In this document: piece after piece, positions 59,825-64,000 of the stretch
Layout: the number at the start of each line of letters is the position of its first letter
Numbering within the stretch: position 1 is the first letter of the stretch
Source: Sphagnum compactum
Taxonomy: Eukaryota; Bryophyta; Sphagnopsida; Sphagnales
Direction of reading: 5' to 3'
Length of the DNA: 64,000 nt
Assembly (NCBI GenBank): GCA_965153455.1
Contig: OZ234493.1
Coordinates: 7,120,213 to 7,184,212, forward strand
Program-made: the position numbers and the translations under genes
The notes under the pieces: model-generated
Databases searched by the model: none
Told to the model about the DNA's origin: nothing
Seen by the model: only the letters and a program-made list of their open reading frames with translations

Positions 59825-61310
59825 ACTGAACCTTGAATACCATGTAGGTTGGCATTTTTAAAGGTGTGTGGGATTGGCACTTTTGCTGGTATGGACAACT
59901 ATGCAACATGAAGTTTGCTGAATATTCATGTTTGTGACTACTGGAAAGACAGTTGAAGTATATTGAAGTATTTTTGTCTGGAAGATCCTGGACTCATGAT
60001 TGTCTTGCCAATTATTAAAATTCTGAAAATAATTTTGGAGTTATGACAGAAAGGCATGAGACAAGTGAAAAAGATATGAAGCACACCTGAAATATGAGTG
60101 CTCTGTTGGAGATGCATCCCCTTGAAAATGTCTTGATATCTCCACATTCTAGAGGTCTTGAACCTCATTGGTGAGCATTCTAATTATGGCTTTTAGATGA
60201 ATACTCATTACCAATTATGGCAAATTCAAGTGAGGTTCAAATCAATAGCTCTATTCTGATCAGGACCCACTAATAATATCACCTCTTTAGGCAATTTCTT
60301 ACATTTCAACTCACATAAGATCAAGCTTGGACTGATGGAAAAGATTCATAGCTTTGCATCAGTCCAAGTCAATGTTCTTGCTGAAGAAGCTATACAAACG
60401 CTTAGCTCTTTCAGTAAGATGGGTTTTTCCCCTTCTGACAGTGAATATGTACTAGATTTCTTACAAAGTTCTGAGGAGACATTTGAAAGTTCCTGTGGGA
60501 AGTGTTCATGGGAGTGCTACATGTGGGTCTTCTTGAGCTTTTGAAGAAGCATAAGTCTTTCAAACCATTCTAATCAGATCTTAAGTGATGATGTCTTGGA
60601 TCGATATATTTGGAAGTGGATGTAAACAACAAGCATTCCAACCTTGTCAAGGTGGGGCTTGGCTCACAATCTTCCAAAAATGTATACAAATGGATTATTT
60701 CCTCACTTTGTACAAATTTGTGGTGCAAAATGTATATATTTTGATATTTCAAGATTCTGCATGGTAGCATTATTTCAAATCTACTCAACTCTGAACTGCA
60801 ACAGGATTTGAGATAGATCAGCACCAATCTGACATTTGTGCACCTTTTGTATGATTGCACAAAATGGAAGATATGCAATCACATGGTCAAGTGACATCTG
60901 CCACAATGTGCTCCTGTGAAAGCCATTCAGAAATTGGGAATGGCCCATTCTAACTCTCAAACTTTTACAACTGCACCAGAGGTAATTGGTGATCATACAT
61001 CTGCATGGATGCAGTGCCACAGTGAACCCATTCAGGATGTTCTAAACCAGTTGACACTTTTTCATGAGAACAAGAATCCTCCTTTCAGAGGTGCTAACAT
61101 CAATCATAGTCAGAGCTATATGGAGGGTGCGTAGAGGGATTTTTTAGCTGCCACGGGTAGGGTATGTAGAACATTGAGCAATGCAGTTTGCATTTTACAC
61201 TAGCAACAACAACACTTCAGTTGAAAAAGACAAATTTGTGTTGTGGATAATATTCCAGCAAAAAAGCCCCTTCCACAACAAAGCAGAGCATGATGGAAAA
61301 ACCATAAATA
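59825..61310. other. Region between convergent genes, unassigned ORFs
   Basis: Contains the 3' ends of the plus-strand oxidoreductase and the minus-strand RWP-RK gene. Open frames at 60335-60544 (+, 69 codons) and 60916-61134 (+, 72 codons) look compositionally protein-like but match no family I recognise; they could be remnants of a lost gene. Confidence 0.35.
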
Positions 61311-62513
61311 TTAAGTGATGGGAGGAAAGGCAGCAGTCCACTGCTTTGGCAGCTGGTTGGCAAATACAAATCTCAGCAATGCAGCATCTTTTGCATCTAG
61401 TCTTTGGACTCCATACCCTCTTAATGCTGCATGCGATAGAACCCTACGACCACGAATAGCAGCCTTCTTCCTTGTTCTCACAAACAAGGAAGATGCAGTG
61501 GTGCAGGCTTTCACTTCAGAGACCGTATCTGTATCATCCTGATCAACCTCAGACCCAAGAGCTCCTGCAATTGCTGTATCTTTTCCATTGCCTGTAGTGG
61601 CAGGGCCCCACCAATGTGAGGATGCTCTGCTCAAGCCTTTTGAAGGATAACCCAGTTTTAGTTCATCAAGGAATGATGGTATAGGTGCCTTTTGCTTCTG
61701 AAGTGTCTGTGCAGGCAGGGTTCCTGCTGATAGAGGACTCCGTACATATGTTGATGGAGTGCTTGCTGATGCAGAATTGTTGCCTTGTGTTGCAGTGGGC
61801 TGCTGTGGTGGTGTAATTCTAAGAACAGGAACATGACTTTGAACCGGAAAAGTCCTGTGTGGTTGCATTGAGGATTGATGTGGCAGAAGCTGATTTACTG
61901 CCACAGTGGGCTGCATCATAAACAACTTGGGGTCTGCATGACCTCCAGCAACCAGCAGCTTTGCACCTCTACACCCAAACAGACTCAGTTTTTAAAAAAT
62001 TCACTTTAACCCCTTCCACAAAATCACAATCAAAATAGTAGCCAATATTTGTGGTGCTCAAAAAACAGCAGTGGGTCCAAGAATGGTGCCAAAGGTAGAC
62101 ATGATACTTACAAGTGAGGAGTTCCAGAGACAGAGTCATGGTTGTGAACAGAAGGAGGTGGCTTAAGCTGCTGCTCCAACCTCTGATTCACAAGCTGATT
62201 GTTTGCCATGTCTCTGAGGGCATCTTGTTTGATGTCTTCAATTGACTTCCCTGCCAAAAACTGCCTCACAAGCAAAGCCTTGCTTACTGTTACATACATA
62301 TCAAGCAATCACAGGTTCCAAAAGCTATTTGATATCAATGCTGATATTGTTCTGACCAAGGATGGCGAACATGAAGTCACAAGGAAATATTCCTTCTCAG
62401 CATCCACTGTCACTGGATCTAAACATACTCTGAGCAGCTTTATACCTTGCGATATGGCCATCGAGGAATACCATTCTCCTTGCAGATTCGCTTAAGTGTA
62501 GAAACACAAACAC
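61311..62513 (-). CDS. RWP-RK domain transcription factor, 3' part (three exons seen)
   Basis: Exons on the minus strand: 62513-62446, 62278-62112, 61968-61311; junctions GT-AG and in phase. The first visible exon begins mid-domain (acceptor GGCCAG) and encodes GVCVSTLKRICKENGIPRWP followed by YRK, the core of the RWP-RK DNA-binding motif found in NLP and RKD regulators. The next exon gives ALLVRQFLAGKSIEDIKQDA and a Gln-rich helix (NNQLVNQRLEQQLK). The last gives a Gln/Pro/Ser-rich segment, PSFLDELKLGYPSKGL, a basic patch (VRTRKKAAIRGRR) and FANQLPKQWTAAFPPIT before TAA at 61311-61313. No PB1 domain is seen at the C terminus, which argues against a standard NLP; an RKD-like or other RWP-RK subgroup is more likely. 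The N-terminal part lies at higher coordinates or outside the window. Confidence 0.75.
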
Positions 62514-64000
62514 CTGGCCCAATACATGAACTGTCTTATTAGTCCCTCCTTGTGTTCAATAAGCGCTCAAGTAAGACATGAGGAAAGGTGCAATGCAAAC
62601 CATATGGTTGTTGCCTAAAGATGTGGCACCTTAAGCTGGGCATGACAATGGATAAAAATTACTAGAACTAAAGACATGTGCACTGATTCATAACTATATA
62701 CGAAAGGGAAACAGAAATTACAACAATCCTTGCTGGATGACTATTTAGCACAATTATCACACTAGCAAAGGACCAAAAACGTCCAGAACTATCAGAGAAT
62801 TGTTGGAAGAAATGGAAGTGGGGGAGGAGGAGGTTTTGTCGTCAGGTTTTACACAGCTAAACATTCTTTCACGCAGAAAACCATATCCTACTGAGTAGAA
62901 TAGTTCAAAAATATATGTACTTATAATTGTCCAAGAGTCTGCAAACAGACAATTTGAGGTCACAAAAAATGCCCGTTGATCTTATGTTGAGATTACAAAG
63001 TTGGCCACCGAACAAAAGTAGATAGATAGCGGTAAGAAAAAGAGGAAAAGAGGAAAGAAAGAAGGCCAAAAAGAAAATGAATCAGAACAGAAAGCAATAA
63101 CCAGTCGACAATAATCTATCAGACAAAACTGTAAGTCTAGGCTACTTTATGAAACACAACCTGCATATTGTGTTTTTGTCACAAAAACACTGGCAATGGA
63201 AAGATGCAGTTGTGATCACTAGCACCACAAAGTAGGAAAGGAAAGAAAGGAGAACATGAAATGAAAAGAAACTGTTTGAAGAGGGAACAAGAGGAGGTAA
63301 AGTTGAAAAGGGGAATCAGAAGAGAAAACTGCAGTAAAATGTGGACCCTGAATAGCTCAATATGTGGAACTAGAAAACCAAAAGTTTCTTTGAAGACTCT
63401 CGAGGCCACATTTTTGGGTACAAAGCAATTCTCTTTGTTGGCAACCTGAAGGAGGAATCTAAAAGGACTGCCCATTGTCCTCTGTGAGATAGAATAGAAT
63501 AGCATTGCGGCAAATGATTCTTTTGAGACAAAAGGCCTCAAGAACAGCTGTAATTGATGAACACTATTTGAGCAACTAGAATCAAGTATGTCACATCTGA
63601 ATCATGTCAATGCCAGCATCCTCCAGTGCAGAAACAGTTATGTATTGATTCTTAAGCCTACAGCACTTACTTGGGGTTATTACTACATCCAAAGAGCTTG
63701 CAAGAGAAGTTAGTACAAATACCAATAAAGCATGAAACAAAAGGAAACGATACGCCTGCATTAAGAGAGCCTTTATCTGAGACGAATCTGACAAAGTAAT
63801 AATATATGCAGACCAAAAAATTGTCATTCCTTAAAGTACTTACTTATGAGATGTCTGACCTGGGGTTCTGAGACATATAAGATTGCAGAATATATAATGC
63901 TGCTACAACAGACATGTGCAATTTCAAACAAAGCAATCCAACATTAGCAATTGCGAAAGCGAACAGTTTCTATTACTATCAAAGTGGTATTTGGAAAAAA
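62514..64000. other. Likely introns or 5' portion of the RWP-RK gene
   Basis: Upstream exons of the RWP-RK gene must lie here or beyond the window, because the first recognised exon starts inside the domain. I could not find the expected LKEAAxxLG block on the minus strand in this stretch, so it is probably a long intron. Open frames at 62757-62963, 63179-63541 and 63591-63827 (all minus) are unrecognised. Confidence 0.4.

Overview
The window is nuclear DNA from a land plant. The genes are split by short GT-AG introns, and the protein families are plant ones: laccase, PERK receptor kinase, MTP8-type Mn transporter, ankyrin-PGG, RWP-RK, and an At4g09670-like Gfo/Idh/MocA oxidoreductase. Gene density is low, with long AT-rich intergenic stretches full of decayed transposons of several classes. 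A large-genome, non-flowering plant such as a fern is my guess; the sequence alone does not settle it. No rRNA, tRNA, CRISPR or bacterial-style operon was seen.

Layout. 1-4.4 kb: AT-rich, no gene. 4.5-8.8 kb (-): complete nine-exon laccase with all copper ligands. 10.0-12.9 kb (-): PERK-type receptor kinase pseudogene with stops and frameshifts. 14.1-15.8 kb: a 110-bp tandem duplication, then a long array of degenerate telomere-like TTTAGGG words. 16.4-17.0 kb (+): PIF/Harbinger transposase relic. 20.9-24.1 kb (+): complete seven-exon MTP8-like cation diffusion facilitator. 25.2-25.6 kb: degenerate CCTAGGTAG array. 31.0-41.1 kb: a Helitron cluster. Its main element has recognisable 5' TC and 3' hairpin-CTAG ends, a Rep/PIF1-helicase gene with only three clear lesions, and a captured, intron-containing 5' piece of a STY8/17/46-type ACT-domain kinase gene. 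Two further Helitron units abut it. 43.8-47.6 kb (-): large ankyrin-PGG gene with an expanded 26-residue repeat and a nonsense codon before its membrane domain. 49.9-54.9 kb: a putative CACTA-like element with TTGCAAC-rich subterminal regions, a 29-bp minisatellite and a decayed PIF1-like helicase. 55.7-56.6 kb (-): LINE-like reverse transcriptase relic. 58.3-59.8 kb (+): complete two-exon oxidoreductase. 61.3 kb to the window edge (-): 3' part of an RWP-RK transcription factor gene.

The host genes look unrelated in function: cell-wall phenol oxidation, Mn sequestration, sugar/diol-type oxidation, transcription. They do not form a pathway. What stands out is mobile DNA and repeat evolution: gene capture by a Helitron, in-frame coding tandem repeats in both the Helitron and the ankyrin gene, two near-perfect hairpins of about 100 bp, and a dispersed repeat family that I cannot assign.
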